A stretch of 64,000 nucleotides of DNA, taken from positions 25,047-89,046 of the forward strand of contig NZ_JONP01000021.1 of assembly GCF_000711725.1 (NCBI RefSeq), in the 5' to 3' direction. The position numbers and the translations under genes were made by a program. Positions 41,443-50,524 of the stretch are shown here, in pieces. The DNA is from Roseomonas aerilata DSM 19363 (lineage in GTDB: Bacteria > Pseudomonadota > Alphaproteobacteria > Acetobacterales > Acetobacteraceae). Position 1 is the first letter of the stretch, and the number at the start of each line of letters is the position of its first letter. A model generated the notes under the pieces. That model did not search any database. It saw only the letters and a program-made list of their open reading frames with translations, and was not told the origin of the DNA.

Positions 41443-42393
41443 ATGAACAAGCTGGGCCGGATCGCAGTGCTGGACGACTACCAGGGCGTTGCCCTCTCCT
41501 TCGGGGACTGGGGCGCGCTGGGCGTGCCGGTGGATGTGTTCCGCGACACCATCAAGGACCCGGAGGCCCTAGTCGCGCGGCTGCTGCCCTATGACGCCAT
41601 CGTCCTCATGCGCGAGCGGACGCCCTTCCCGCGAAGCCTGATCGAGCGGCTGCCGAACCTGAAGCTGCTGGTCACTACCGCCGGGCGGAACAACTCGGTG
41701 GATGCGGCCGCGCTGAAGGAGCGCGGCATCACCTTCTGCGGCACCCCCGGCACCACCTCCCCCACCTCCGAGCTGACCTGGGGCCTCATCCTCGCCCTTC
41801 TGCGCGATATCCCCGGCCAGGACCGCGCGCTGCGCGAGGGGCGCTGGCAGACGGTGGTCGGCCAGGGGTTGGAGGGGCGGACGCTCGGCATCATCGGGCT
41901 GGGCAAGCAGGGGCAGCGCATCGCGCGCGTCGCACGCGCCTTCGACATGCGGGTGCTCGCCTGGAGCACGAACCTGACGGAGGAGACGGCGCGCGCCGCC
42001 GATGCCACGCGCGTGGACAAGGAGGCGCTGCTCCGGGAATCCGATGTCGTGACGCTTCACCTCGTGCTTTCGGAACGATCCCGGAATACGATCGGCGCGG
42101 CGGAGCTGGGGCTGATGAAGCGGTCGGCCTATCTCGTGAACACCTCACGTGGCCCGCTCGTCGATTCAGCGGCGCTGGCCGAGGCGCTTCGCGCGGGCCG
42201 GATCGCGGGGGCGGCGCTCGACGTCTACGACGAGGAACCGCTTCCGGCGGGGGCCGACATCGCCTCCCTGCCCAACACGGTGCTGACGCCGCATCTCGGC
42301 TACGTCACGCGCCAGAACTACCAGCATTTCTACGGCGGCGCGCTGGAGGCGCTGAGGGCATGGATGGCGGGACAGCCGGTGCGGGTGATCTGA
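41443..42393 (+). CDS. D-2-hydroxyacid dehydrogenase family protein
   Basis: NAD-dependent dehydrogenase of 316 residues. The Rossmann glycine motif is LGIIGLGKQGQRIARVA. The catalytic triad is Arg in NTSRGPLVDS, Glu in DVYDEEPLP and His in LTPHLGYV. The N-terminus (IAVLDDYQGVALSFGDW) is typical of the phosphoglycerate dehydrogenase-like subgroup of Alphaproteobacteria that is not serA itself. The substrate is unknown. It begins 58 bases after the MOSC gene and is followed 47 bases on by the SulP gene. Confidence 0.92.
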   Translation: MNKLGRIAVLDDYQGVALSFGDWGALGVPVDVFRDTIKDPEALVARLLPYDAIVLMRERTPFPRSLIERLPNLKLLVTTAGRNNSVDAAALKERGITFCGTPGTTSPTSELTWGLILALLRDIPGQDRALREGRWQTVVGQGLEGRTLGIIGLGKQGQRIARVARAFDMRVLAWSTNLTEETARAADATRVDKEALLRESDVVTLHLVLSERSRNTIGAAELGLMKRSAYLVNTSRGPLVDSAALAEALRAGRIAGAALDVYDEEPLPAGADIASLPNTVLTPHLGYVTRQNYQHFYGGALEALRAWMAGQPVRVI

Positions 42394-42440
42394 GGCAGAG
42401 CGCCGCGCGCGCTCCCCAGGCGGCGCCGGACTTCGCGGAG

Positions 42441-44135
42441 ATGTTCACCCCGAAGCTCGTGACCGTGCTGCGGGAGGGCTACGGGCTGGCCGGGCTGCGG
42501 GCAGATGCCGTCGCGGGCCTCACCGTCGCGATCGTCGCGCTGCCGCTCTCAATGGCCATCGCCATCGCCTCGGGGCTGGGACCGGACCGCGGGCTCTACA
42601 CTGCCATCGTCGGCGGGTTCCTCGTCTCCCTGCTCGGGGGCAGCCGCTTCCAGATCGGCGGGCCGGCGGGGGCCTTCATCGTGCTCGTCGCGGTGACGGT
42701 CGCGGCCCACGGCGTGTCGGGGCTGGTGCTGGCCACGCTGCTCTCGGGTCTGATCCTGATGGCCATCGGCCTCCTGCGGCTGGGTACCTTCATCAAGTAC
42801 ATCCCCTATCCCGTGACGGTCGGCTTCACCGCGGGGATTGGCGTGATCATCCTGGCGAGCCAGGTGAAGGACTTGCTGGGGCTGACGCTCGCGCACGAGC
42901 CTGGCCCGCTGTTGCCGAAGCTGGCGGCCCTCGCGGGAGCCCTGCCGACGCTCAACCCGGCGGCGGTGGTGCTGGCGGCGCTGTCCATCGCCGTTATCCT
43001 CGTCCTGCGTCGGCTGCGGCCGAACTGGCCGGACTTCCTCATCGCCGTCGCGCTGGCGGCGGCGCTCGCCTGGGGGCTTGGCCTGCCGGTGGAGACCATC
43101 GGCACGCGCTTCGGCGGCATCCCGCAATCCCTGCCCGCGCCCAGCCTCCCTCCGATGGGTTGGGCGGAGGTCTCGGCCGTGCTGCCGGCGGCCCTCTCCT
43201 TCGCCCTGCTCGGCGGGATCGAGAGCCTCCTCTCCGCTGTCGTCGCGGACAGCATGAGCGGGCGGCGCCATCGCTCGAACGCCGAGTTGGTGGCGCAGGG
43301 GGTCGCGAATATCGGCTCCGCCCTCTTCGGTGGCTTCTGCGTCACCGGCACCATCGCGCGCACGGCGACGAACGTGCGCTCCGGCGCGCGCGGGCCGGTC
43401 TCGGGCATGCTGCACGCAGTGTTCCTGCTCCTCTTCATGCTGCTGGCGGCGCCACTGGCGGGCTTCATCCCCCTGGCCGCGCTGGCCGGCCTGCTGGCGA
43501 TCGTCGCCTGGAACATGGCGGAGCGGCACGCGATGGCGGCGCTGGTCCGGGCCTCGCGCGGGGATGCCATCGTGCTCCTCGCCACGCTGCTGCTCGTGGT
43601 GTTCCGCGACCTGGTCGAGGGCATCCTCATCGGCTTCGGCATCGGTGCCCTGCTCTTCCTCCATCGCATGGCGCAGGCGGTGCAGGTGGAAACCGGGCGG
43701 CCGCTGGTGGAGGCGGACCAGCCGGATGGCGAAGGCCGCGAGGCCTACGACGCTGCGCTGGCGAGCGACCCCGACATCGCGGTGATCCGCATCTCCGGCG
43801 CCTTCTTCTTCGGCGCCGCGGCGGAGGTGGGAGCGGCGCTGGACCGGGTGGGAGCGCAGCCGCGGGCCTATGTGATCGACGTCTCCGCCGTCGCCCTGCT
43901 CGATTCGACGGCGGCCGCCACGATCGAGGGCTTCGCGCGGAAGGCACGGCGCGCGGGCACGCCCGTCTTCCTGGCTGGCGCGACGCCGCCGATCCGCCGG
44001 GTGCTGCGGACCCACGGCGTGCGCCCGCCCGTGGTGCGCTTCCGCGCCGGCCTCGCCGAGGCGGTGTCGGCAGCGCGGGAAGAACTCGGCCTCAGCGCGC
44101 CGCCAGGTAGGCCCGCCATCCTCCATGCGACGTGA
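42441..44135 (+). CDS. SulP-family inorganic anion transporter with STAS domain
   Basis: Inner-membrane transporter of 564 residues. About 10-12 hydrophobic segments occupy residues 15-410: LRADAVAGLTVAIVALPLSMAIAIASGL at the start, the signature GGSRFQIGGPAGAFIVLVA, LGTFIKYIPYPVTVGFTAGI and LLGGIESLLSAVVADSMSG. A cytoplasmic STAS domain (about 425-555) has the strand IAVIRISGAFFFGAAAEV and the SVALLDSTAAATIEGF helix. Substrate may be sulfate or bicarbonate. ATG 42441 has GCGGAG; an upstream in-frame start overlapping the previous gene is possible. The last 44 bases overlap atzF on the other strand. Confidence 0.93.
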   Translation: MFTPKLVTVLREGYGLAGLRADAVAGLTVAIVALPLSMAIAIASGLGPDRGLYTAIVGGFLVSLLGGSRFQIGGPAGAFIVLVAVTVAAHGVSGLVLATLLSGLILMAIGLLRLGTFIKYIPYPVTVGFTAGIGVIILASQVKDLLGLTLAHEPGPLLPKLAALAGALPTLNPAAVVLAALSIAVILVLRRLRPNWPDFLIAVALAAALAWGLGLPVETIGTRFGGIPQSLPAPSLPPMGWAEVSAVLPAALSFALLGGIESLLSAVVADSMSGRRHRSNAELVAQGVANIGSALFGGFCVTGTIARTATNVRSGARGPVSGMLHAVFLLLFMLLAAPLAGFIPLAALAGLLAIVAWNMAERHAMAALVRASRGDAIVLLATLLLVVFRDLVEGILIGFGIGALLFLHRMAQAVQVETGRPLVEADQPDGEGREAYDAALASDPDIAVIRISGAFFFGAAAEVGAALDRVGAQPRAYVIDVSAVALLDSTAAATIEGFARKARRAGTPVFLAGATPPIRRVLRTHGVRPPVVRFRAGLAEAVSAAREELGLSAPPGRPAILHAT

Positions 44136-45843
44136 TCTCGGGCGCGCCCACCAGCCCTGAGGGCTCCGCGAGGAAGCCGAGACAGGGCCCGCTCTCCAGC
44201 ACCACCGTCCCGAAGCCCAGCGGCGGCGGAACCTGGGCCAGCAGCGGTCCGATACCGGCGGCGGGGACCGCCCAGACCTCGCCCTCGATGGAGGCACCGC
44301 CCTCCCCGTCCCGGATGAGGCCGGGCCGGTTGCCCAGCGCGTAGAGGCGGTAGCCCGGCGCCGTGCGGTCCCGCCGCAGGAAGCGCCCGCCGAGCGCCGT
44401 CACCTGCCCGTTCAGCGGCAGGCCCGACATATGCGCGCCGATGCAGAAGAGGGGGATCTCGCCCGCCTCCACGCCGGCTGCGGGCGCGGGCGGCGGGGTG
44501 GCCTCCCCGGTGGCGCCGAGCGGCAGCCCCGCCGCGTGGTGCAGGGCGGCGCCCACGGCGCAGAGCCGCGCCTCCGCGAAGGCGGGGGCGATGAGGGTGA
44601 TCCCCGCGGGGCGCTTGTCGGCGCGGAAGCCGGAAGGCAGCGCCAGCGCCGAGAGGTCCAGCAGGTTCACGAAGTTCGTGTAGGTGCCGCAGCGGCTATT
44701 CGCCGCGATGGGCTCGGCGGCCAGCGTCTCCAGCGTCGGGATGCCCGGCGCGGTCGGCACCGCCAGCAGGTCGAAGCGGGTGAAAAGGGCGCGGGAGAGA
44801 AGGCGGGTACTCGCCACCGCGTGGAAGTCGTCGAAGGCGTCCACCGTCAGCCGGGAGAGGCCGCCCTCCAGGATGATGCGGGTGGTGGGGTGAAGCGAGC
44901 CCGGATGGTTCTCCACCATGTCCCGCAGCGCCGATGTACGCTCAGCCACCCAGGCACCGTCGTAGAGGCGGCGGGCAAGGGCGAGAAAGGGGGCGATGGA
45001 CACCCGCTCAAGCACCGCGCCCAGCCCTTCCAGACGGGAGAGGGCGGCGCGGAACAGGGCCTCGTCGTCGGCGGTGTCGAAGAGAAGGTCCGCGTCTTCG
45101 GGCACGGCGACGCGGAGCGCGGGGGGCAGGCCGCCACCCGTCGCGCGCCAGCCGGCAGGGGCGGCGCGGGAATAGGGGTCGGCCGCGTCGGGTCCGGCCA
45201 GGGCGTCCAGAACCGCCGCGGCCTGCTCCACGGTCAGCGCAAAGACGGAAACGACGTCGAGCGAGCGGCAGGCGGGCACCACGCCGCGGGTCGGCACGAG
45301 GCCGAGGCTGGGCTTCAGCCCGACGATGTTCTGGAACATCGCGGGCACGCGGCCGGACCCAGCGGTATCGGTGCCCAGCGAGAAGGCGGCGATGCCGGCC
45401 GAGACCGCGCTGGCCGAGCCGGAGGAGGAGCCGCCGGGCACGCAGGCCGCGTCCACCGCGTTGCGCGGCGTACCATAGGGGCTCCGCACCCCGACCAGCC
45501 CCGTCGCGAACTGGTCGAGGTTCACCTTGCCCAGCAGGACCGCCCCGGCCGCGCGCAGGCGGGCGACGGCCGGCGCGTCCTCCGCCGCCACGTAGGTGAA
45601 GTCCGGGCAGGCGGCCGTGGTCGGCAGGCCGGCCGCTTCGATATTGTCCTTGATGACATAGGGGATGCCGTAGAGCGGGCGGCCCATAGGCCCCTCCGCG
45701 GCCAGGCGCGCGGCCTCGGCCATCACCTCGGCCGCGGGGATGCGGTGGATGAAAAGCGCCGGGTCCGCCCAGGCCTCGATCCGGTCCAGCGCGGCGCGCG
45801 CCGCCGCCTCCGGGCCTTCAGCCCGCGCCAGATCCCACAGCAT
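44092..45843 (-). CDS. atzF: Allophanate hydrolase
   Basis: Cytoplasmic enzyme of 583 residues that hydrolyses allophanate (urea carboxylate) to ammonia and CO2, the second step of the urea amidolyase route. The amidase-signature domain (1-430) has Lys65 in IPYVIKDNIEA, the cis-Ser in CVPGGSSSGSAS and nucleophile Ser163 in GTDTAGSGRVPA. The C-terminal domain (about 460-583, IPLFCIGAHMSGLPLNGQV, RLYALGNRPGLI) is the allophanate hydrolase-specific one and ends GGWRAYLAAR. No urea carboxylase is in the window. Other purine/ureide genes here are UraD and the HpxZ-like gene. Confidence 0.93.
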   Translation of the reverse strand: MLWDLARAEGPEAAARAALDRIEAWADPALFIHRIPAAEVMAEAARLAAEGPMGRPLYGIPYVIKDNIEAAGLPTTAACPDFTYVAAEDAPAVARLRAAGAVLLGKVNLDQFATGLVGVRSPYGTPRNAVDAACVPGGSSSGSASAVSAGIAAFSLGTDTAGSGRVPAMFQNIVGLKPSLGLVPTRGVVPACRSLDVVSVFALTVEQAAAVLDALAGPDAADPYSRAAPAGWRATGGGLPPALRVAVPEDADLLFDTADDEALFRAALSRLEGLGAVLERVSIAPFLALARRLYDGAWVAERTSALRDMVENHPGSLHPTTRIILEGGLSRLTVDAFDDFHAVASTRLLSRALFTRFDLLAVPTAPGIPTLETLAAEPIAANSRCGTYTNFVNLLDLSALALPSGFRADKRPAGITLIAPAFAEARLCAVGAALHHAAGLPLGATGEATPPPAPAAGVEAGEIPLFCIGAHMSGLPLNGQVTALGGRFLRRDRTAPGYRLYALGNRPGLIRDGEGGASIEGEVWAVPAAGIGPLLAQVPPPLGFGTVVLESGPCLGFLAEPSGLVGAPEITSHGGWRAYLAAR

Positions 45844-45956
45844 CGCGTTCCCCCAAGCAGAAATGGCCCTTGGCCCGTCATCTTGTGATTTAGCAAGACC
45901 TGGGCCGCCCCTGCCGCAACCGCGAACGAAATGGTGCTTGCCGCGTTAGCCCGGGG

Positions 45957-48149
45957 ATGCTCACCGAAGCCCCTCCGCGCGCCCGGCCGCGGACCATGCC
46001 GCCGCGCGAGGCTCCCCCGCCCGCCCCGATCCTCCGCGAAGGCCATAATGCCTGGCGGGTGGCGCGCGCCGGTCGGGCAGCGGTGCTTTCGGACGGTGCC
46101 ACCTATTTTGGCGCGCTTCGGTCGGCGATGCTGCGGGCGAGGCACAGCATCCAGGTGGTGGGCTGGGACATCGACAGCCGCACCCGCCTGGTCGGCGAGG
46201 CCCCGCCGGATGACGGCCTGCCGGAGGAGTTGGGTGCCTTCCTGGCAGCGCTGGTCCGGCGGCGGCCCGGCCTCTCGGTGAAGCTGCTCCTCTGGGACTA
46301 CTCGGTCCTCTACTCGCTGGAGCGGGAGATGCTGCCGGCGCTGCACCTGCGCTGGGGCGTGCCGGAAGGGGTGGAGCTCTGCCTCGACGACTGCACGCCC
46401 TTCGGCGCCTCCCATCATCAGAAGGTGGTGGTGGTGGACGGCCTGGTCGCCTTCTCCGGCGGGCTCGACCTGACGATCCGCCGCTGGGACACGAACCGGC
46501 ACGACCCGGCGGATGCCGGGCGCGTGGATCCCGCGGGCAAGCCCTACTCCCCTTTCCACGACGTGCAGATGGTGGTGGACGGCGAGGCCGCGGCGGCGCT
46601 GGCCGAGCTGGTGGCCGACCGCTGGGCGCGGGCCTGTGAGGAATGCGTGCCCGTCCCCGGCCCCTCCGCCCCCGACCACGACCCCTGGCCGGATGGCCTG
46701 GACCCCGACCTCAGCGATATCACCCTCGGCATCGCCCGCACCCACCCGAAGCACGACGGCGCGCCGGAGGTGCGGGAGGTGGAAGCCCTCTACCTCGATA
46801 TGATCGGGGCGGCGGAGCGCATGATCTATATCGAGAACCAGTTCCTCACCTCCGGCCGCATCGCCCGCGCCCTCATCCGCCGGATGAAGGAGCGGCCGGC
46901 GCTGGAGGCGCTGCTCGTCGCTCCGAAGACCCACCACACCTGGCTCGAGCACCGCACGATGCTCGCCGGGCGCATCCGCTTCATGCGCGCGATCCGCCGG
47001 GCCGGCATGGCCGGGCGGGTGCGGCTGGTCTTCCCGCATGTGACGAGCGGGGAGGCGGAATCGGAGGTGATGGTGCACGCCAAGGTCATGGTGGTGGATG
47101 ACCGGCTGCTGCGCGTCGCCTCCTCCAACCTCTGCAACCGCTCCATGGGCACGGATACGGAGTGCGACCTGATGGTAGAGGCCGCGGATGCGGACCAGCG
47201 CGCGGCGGTGGCGGCGGTGAGGAACCGGCTGATCGCCGAGCACACGGGCGTCTCGCCCGAGGAGGTGGCCGAGCGCCTGCGCGCCAGCGGCTCGATCCTG
47301 ACGGCGGTGCGCGGCCTCTCGGCCAATGGCCACAGCCTGCGGGACGTGGAGGACGGCGACGCCCCCGCGCGCAGCCTCCTGCCCGGCATCGAGCGCGCGG
47401 CGGACCCGCGCCGGCCAATCGAATCCGGGGAATTCCTGGCGGACTATCTCGGCCACCCGGACGTCGCGCCCCCTTCGGGCCGCCCCTGGCCGCTGCTGGC
47501 GCGGGCGGCGCTGATGCTGCTGCCGGTGGCGCTGCTGATCCTGCTGTGGAAGGCGACGCCTGTCTCCCAGTACATGACGCCGGAGGCGATGAAGGCGGCC
47601 CTGACGGCTGGCGGCTCCTGGGGGCCGGCGGTCTCGGTCGGGCTCTTCCTGCTGCTCGGCTTCGTCGCCTTCCCGGTGAACGTCCTTATCCTCGGCACGG
47701 CGGCGGCTTTCGGCACCTGGCCGGGGCTCGCCTACGCCGCCGTGGGCGCGATGGTGTCGGCCGCCGCCACCTATGGCCTTGGCCGGAAGCTCGGTCCCGG
47801 CGTGCTGCGGCGGGTGCTGGGGCCGCGGATCAACCGGGTGAGCCAGTCGGTGAACCGCAACGGCATCCTGGCGGTGACGACCATCCGCCTGCTGCCGGTG
47901 GCGCCTTTCACGCTGGTGAACCTCGTCGCCGGGGCGATGCGGATCCGCTTCCTCGACTACATGGTGGGCACGGCGCTCGGCCTGCTGCCGGGAATCGCCC
48001 TGCTGTCGCTCGTGGGCGAGGGCCTGTCGCGCATCCTGGAGCACCCGACGCCGCGCAACATCGGCATGCTGCTGGTGGTGCTGACGGCCTGGGCCGGGAT
48101 CACCTGGGGCCTGCAGAAGCTGTTCCGTCGGCTGCGCCACGAGGACTGA
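45957..48149 (+). CDS. Phospholipase D-like protein fused to a VTT/TVP38 membrane domain
   Basis: Two-part protein of 730 residues. Residues of about 30-430 are a phospholipase D-type domain with two HKD motifs: His154-Lys156-Asp161 in HHQKVVVVDGLVAFSGG and His374-Lys376-Asp381 in HAKVMVVDDRLLRVASSN. Residues 510-720 carry five to six membrane helices of the VTT (SNARE-associated/DedA-like) family: GFVAFPVNVLILGTAAAFG, YAAVGAMVSAAATYGLG, LLPVAPFTLVNLVAGAMRI. The enzyme probably makes or remodels cardiolipin or other phospholipids at the inner membrane. The next gene, an EEP nuclease, starts 11 bases later, so they are cotranscribed. Confidence 0.93.
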   Translation: MLTEAPPRARPRTMPPREAPPPAPILREGHNAWRVARAGRAAVLSDGATYFGALRSAMLRARHSIQVVGWDIDSRTRLVGEAPPDDGLPEELGAFLAALVRRRPGLSVKLLLWDYSVLYSLEREMLPALHLRWGVPEGVELCLDDCTPFGASHHQKVVVVDGLVAFSGGLDLTIRRWDTNRHDPADAGRVDPAGKPYSPFHDVQMVVDGEAAAALAELVADRWARACEECVPVPGPSAPDHDPWPDGLDPDLSDITLGIARTHPKHDGAPEVREVEALYLDMIGAAERMIYIENQFLTSGRIARALIRRMKERPALEALLVAPKTHHTWLEHRTMLAGRIRFMRAIRRAGMAGRVRLVFPHVTSGEAESEVMVHAKVMVVDDRLLRVASSNLCNRSMGTDTECDLMVEAADADQRAAVAAVRNRLIAEHTGVSPEEVAERLRASGSILTAVRGLSANGHSLRDVEDGDAPARSLLPGIERAADPRRPIESGEFLADYLGHPDVAPPSGRPWPLLARAALMLLPVALLILLWKATPVSQYMTPEAMKAALTAGGSWGPAVSVGLFLLLGFVAFPVNVLILGTAAAFGTWPGLAYAAVGAMVSAAATYGLGRKLGPGVLRRVLGPRINRVSQSVNRNGILAVTTIRLLPVAPFTLVNLVAGAMRIRFLDYMVGTALGLLPGIALLSLVGEGLSRILEHPTPRNIGMLLVVLTAWAGITWGLQKLFRRLRHED

Positions 48150-48160
48150 GCAAGGGCGCG

Positions 48161-48889
48161 ATGGCGGGCTTCACCTTCCGGGTCATGACCTGGAACATCC
48201 ATGGCGGCGTCTGCACGGCCGGGCGGCACGACCTGCAGCGCGCCATCGACCTCATCCTCGGCCACGCGCCCGACATCGTGGCGATCCAGGAGGTGGAAGG
48301 CCGCAACCGCCCGGGCACCGCCCCCTTCACCGCCCTGCGCGAGGCGCTGGGGGGCCACGCGGTGGAGGCCGCGACACTGCGCGCGACTGACGGCTGCTAC
48401 GGCCACATGGTCGTCAGCCGCTGGCCGCTGGAGGACGGCACCCTCCATGACATTTCTGTCCCCGGTCGGGAGCCGCGCCGCGCGATCACCGCGCGGGTGC
48501 AGACGCCGGGCGGGGCGCTACGCGTCCTGGCAGCCCATCTCGGGCTGGGCTGGGGGGAGCGGCGCGCCCAGGCAGCACGGCTGGCCGCCCTGGCGAAGGG
48601 CGTCACGGAACCGCTGCTCGCCATGGGCGACTTCAACGATTGGGAGCCGCATGGGCCGGTGGACCGGGCCTTCCTCGGCACCCTGCCCTCCCGCACCCAT
48701 GGCCGGACCTTCCCGGTGCGCCGCCCCCTCTTCGCGCTGGACCGGATTTACGCGCGCCCGCGCGCGGCCCTGCTGCGGAGCTGGACGGACAAGGCCGCCC
48801 GCACCGCCTCCGACCACCTGCCGATGATCGCGGAGGTGGCGCTGCTGCCGGAGGGAGAGGGGCGGACGACGCGGCTGGCGGTGGCCTGA
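48161..48889 (+). CDS. Endonuclease/exonuclease/phosphatase (EEP) family protein
   Basis: A 242-residue protein of the EEP superfamily. Catalytic motifs are RVMTWNIHGG at the N-terminus, VAIQEVEGRN with the metal-binding Glu, LAAHLGLGW, MGDFNDWEPHG, and the terminal TASDHLPMIAEVAL with the Asp-His pair. It could act on phospholipids or phosphodiesters. Bacterial relatives next to PLD genes are commonly thought to act on the same lipid pathway. No signal peptide is seen. It starts 11 bases after the PLD gene. Confidence 0.9.
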   Translation: MAGFTFRVMTWNIHGGVCTAGRHDLQRAIDLILGHAPDIVAIQEVEGRNRPGTAPFTALREALGGHAVEAATLRATDGCYGHMVVSRWPLEDGTLHDISVPGREPRRAITARVQTPGGALRVLAAHLGLGWGERRAQAARLAALAKGVTEPLLAMGDFNDWEPHGPVDRAFLGTLPSRTHGRTFPVRRPLFALDRIYARPRAALLRSWTDKAARTASDHLPMIAEVALLPEGEGRTTRLAVA

Positions 48890-48899
48890 CGCCGCCGGC

Positions 48900-49700
48900 T
48901 CAGCTTCCCGGCGGGTTGTAGGCGCCGCGCACCGTGTCGCGCAGCTCCCGCAGCATCGCGAAGCGCCCCCCGAGGCCGGAGATCTTCGTCGGCGTCTTCC
49001 CCTGCGGCGGGTAGCGGCGCGAAACGGGGATCTCGATCGTACGGTAGCCGAGCTGGCCCGCGCGCACGGTCAGGTAGAACAGCAGCGCGTAGTCGCCGAA
49101 GACGTCGCGGAAGGGGTTCACCCGCGGGTCGCGCAGGAAGGCCGCCGAGTAGCCGCGGAAGCCGTTGGTGGTGTCCGTGTACCAGCGCCGCCCGGCCAAG
49201 CTGAGCAGCGGCGCGTGGATCAGCCGCCCGGCGACCTTGCGATCGAACGGCGTGTTCACGGCCTCGCCGCCCCGGCGGTAGCGCGAGCCCTGGACGTAGT
49301 CGTAGCCGGCCTCGAGCGTCTCCACGAAGCGCTCGATCGCTTCCATCCCGTCCTTGCCGTTCCCGTCCACCGTGACGATGCCGACATAGCCCTCGTCGAG
49401 GCACCAGGCATAAGCCATGCGGAGCTGCGCCCCGAGCCTGCCGGGCCCGCGCTTGGTCAGCAGCGCGCGGACATTGACCGAGCGGAGGAACTCGGGCGCG
49501 AGGGAGCCGTCGGTCGAACCGCCATCCGCGATCACCACGTCCACCCGCGGCGCGAGCTCCGCGATGCGGCGGAGTTGGCGCTGGATGCGCTCGCCCTCGT
49601 TGATCACGGGGATGACCAGGGCGTGGCGGTGCACGCGCTCGGCCAGCACGAGCGTCTCCGAGGCGGGAAGCTCGCGCCGGGCGGGGTCGTCCTTCGTCAT
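48900..49700 (-). CDS. Glycosyltransferase family 2 (DPM1-like)
   Basis: Family-2 glycosyltransferase of 266 residues. Features are ALVIPVINEGERIQRQLRR, VDVVIADGGSTDGS, GRLGAQLRMAYAWCLDEGY and IVTVDGNGKDGMEAI, where the usual DxD is DGN; GSRYRRGGEAVNTPFDRKVAGRLI; and a conserved RWYTDTTNGFRGYS. It lacks the two C-terminal membrane helices of full DPM/GtrB proteins. It probably adds a sugar to a lipid or glycan in the cytoplasm. It is the last gene of the six-gene glycan operon, its start overlapping the TIM-barrel gene by 4 bases. Confidence 0.88.
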   Translation of the reverse strand: MTKDDPARRELPASETLVLAERVHRHALVIPVINEGERIQRQLRRIAELAPRVDVVIADGGSTDGSLAPEFLRSVNVRALLTKRGPGRLGAQLRMAYAWCLDEGYVGIVTVDGNGKDGMEAIERFVETLEAGYDYVQGSRYRRGGEAVNTPFDRKVAGRLIHAPLLSLAGRRWYTDTTNGFRGYSAAFLRDPRVNPFRDVFGDYALLFYLTVRAGQLGYRTIEIPVSRRYPPQGKTPTKISGLGGRFAMLRELRDTVRGAYNPPGS

Positions 49701-50524
49701 GCGTAAATCCCATGGGCCAGTTCGGCGGCCCGGCGCAGCGCGCCCTGCCAGTCCGTGGTGGCGCGCATCTCGATCGAGAGGGTGCCCTGATAGGCGCTGC
49801 CGCGAAGGGCGCGGGCGATGGCGGCGTGGCCCACCGGCGCCCCGTCCGGCCCGGGATCGGAGCCGATTGGCCGCAGGTCGGGCTCGCTGAGATGGGCATG
49901 CACCGCGACCGGCGCCGCGCGGAGGATCGCCGCGGGGTCCTCGTGCTCGAGGATCACCGTACCGGTATCGATCTGCAGGCCGATGCCGGGAGTGGCGGCT
50001 TCCTCCACGAGGCGTGCGGCCTCCTCGGTGCCGGTGACGAAGCGGCAGGCGTATTGGCGCGCATTCGGCTCGAAGGCCAGCGCGCTGCCCTGCGCGGCGT
50101 AGGCTGGGCCGATGCCGCGCAGGAAGTCGAGCGCGATGGCCCAGGCTTCCCCCGCCGGCAACTCGCCGGGATCGCGCTGCCGCGGTGCGCCGAGCACGCA
50201 GGCGCCGGCGCCGAGCACGCCCGCGAGTTCCGCCACCACCTCGAGGTGCCGGTGCAGTGCCTCCCGCGCCTCGGGCGAGGCGAAGAGGTGCACGCCGGGC
50301 GCGTTGAACAGGATGCCCTGGAGGGCGACGCAGCGCAGGCCGTGCCCCTCGATCTGCTCGCGCAGGCGCCGGGCGTCGTCGAGGATGCCGTCCCAGCGGC
50401 CGAAGACGTTGTAGGGCGCGATCTCCACGGCCGAGAGGCCGAGGCCGGGGAGCATGGCCAGCGCCTCATCCAGCGCATCGCCGGGCCAGGCGATGTTGGA
50501 GACGGCAATCGGGCGAGCGGTCAC
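49697..50524 (-). CDS. Sugar phosphate isomerase/epimerase (TIM barrel)
   Basis: Xylose-isomerase-like TIM-barrel protein of 275 residues starting at GTG 50524. Metal-binding candidates are Glu in LAFEPNARQYACRF and VHAHLSEPDLRPIG, and Asp in IGLQIDTGTVILEHED. The final strand SIEMRATTD adds a further Glu. Such proteins isomerise or epimerise sugars and inositols. It sits between an RmlD-like reductase and a GT2 in an operon with 4-base overlaps (GTGA and ATGA) on both sides, so it probably makes the sugar used by the cluster; substrate unknown. Confidence 0.82.
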   Translation of the reverse strand: MTARPIAVSNIAWPGDALDEALAMLPGLGLSAVEIAPYNVFGRWDGILDDARRLREQIEGHGLRCVALQGILFNAPGVHLFASPEAREALHRHLEVVAELAGVLGAGACVLGAPRQRDPGELPAGEAWAIALDFLRGIGPAYAAQGSALAFEPNARQYACRFVTGTEEAARLVEEAATPGIGLQIDTGTVILEHEDPAAILRAAPVAVHAHLSEPDLRPIGSDPGPDGAPVGHAAIARALRGSAYQGTLSIEMRATTDWQGALRRAAELAHGIYA

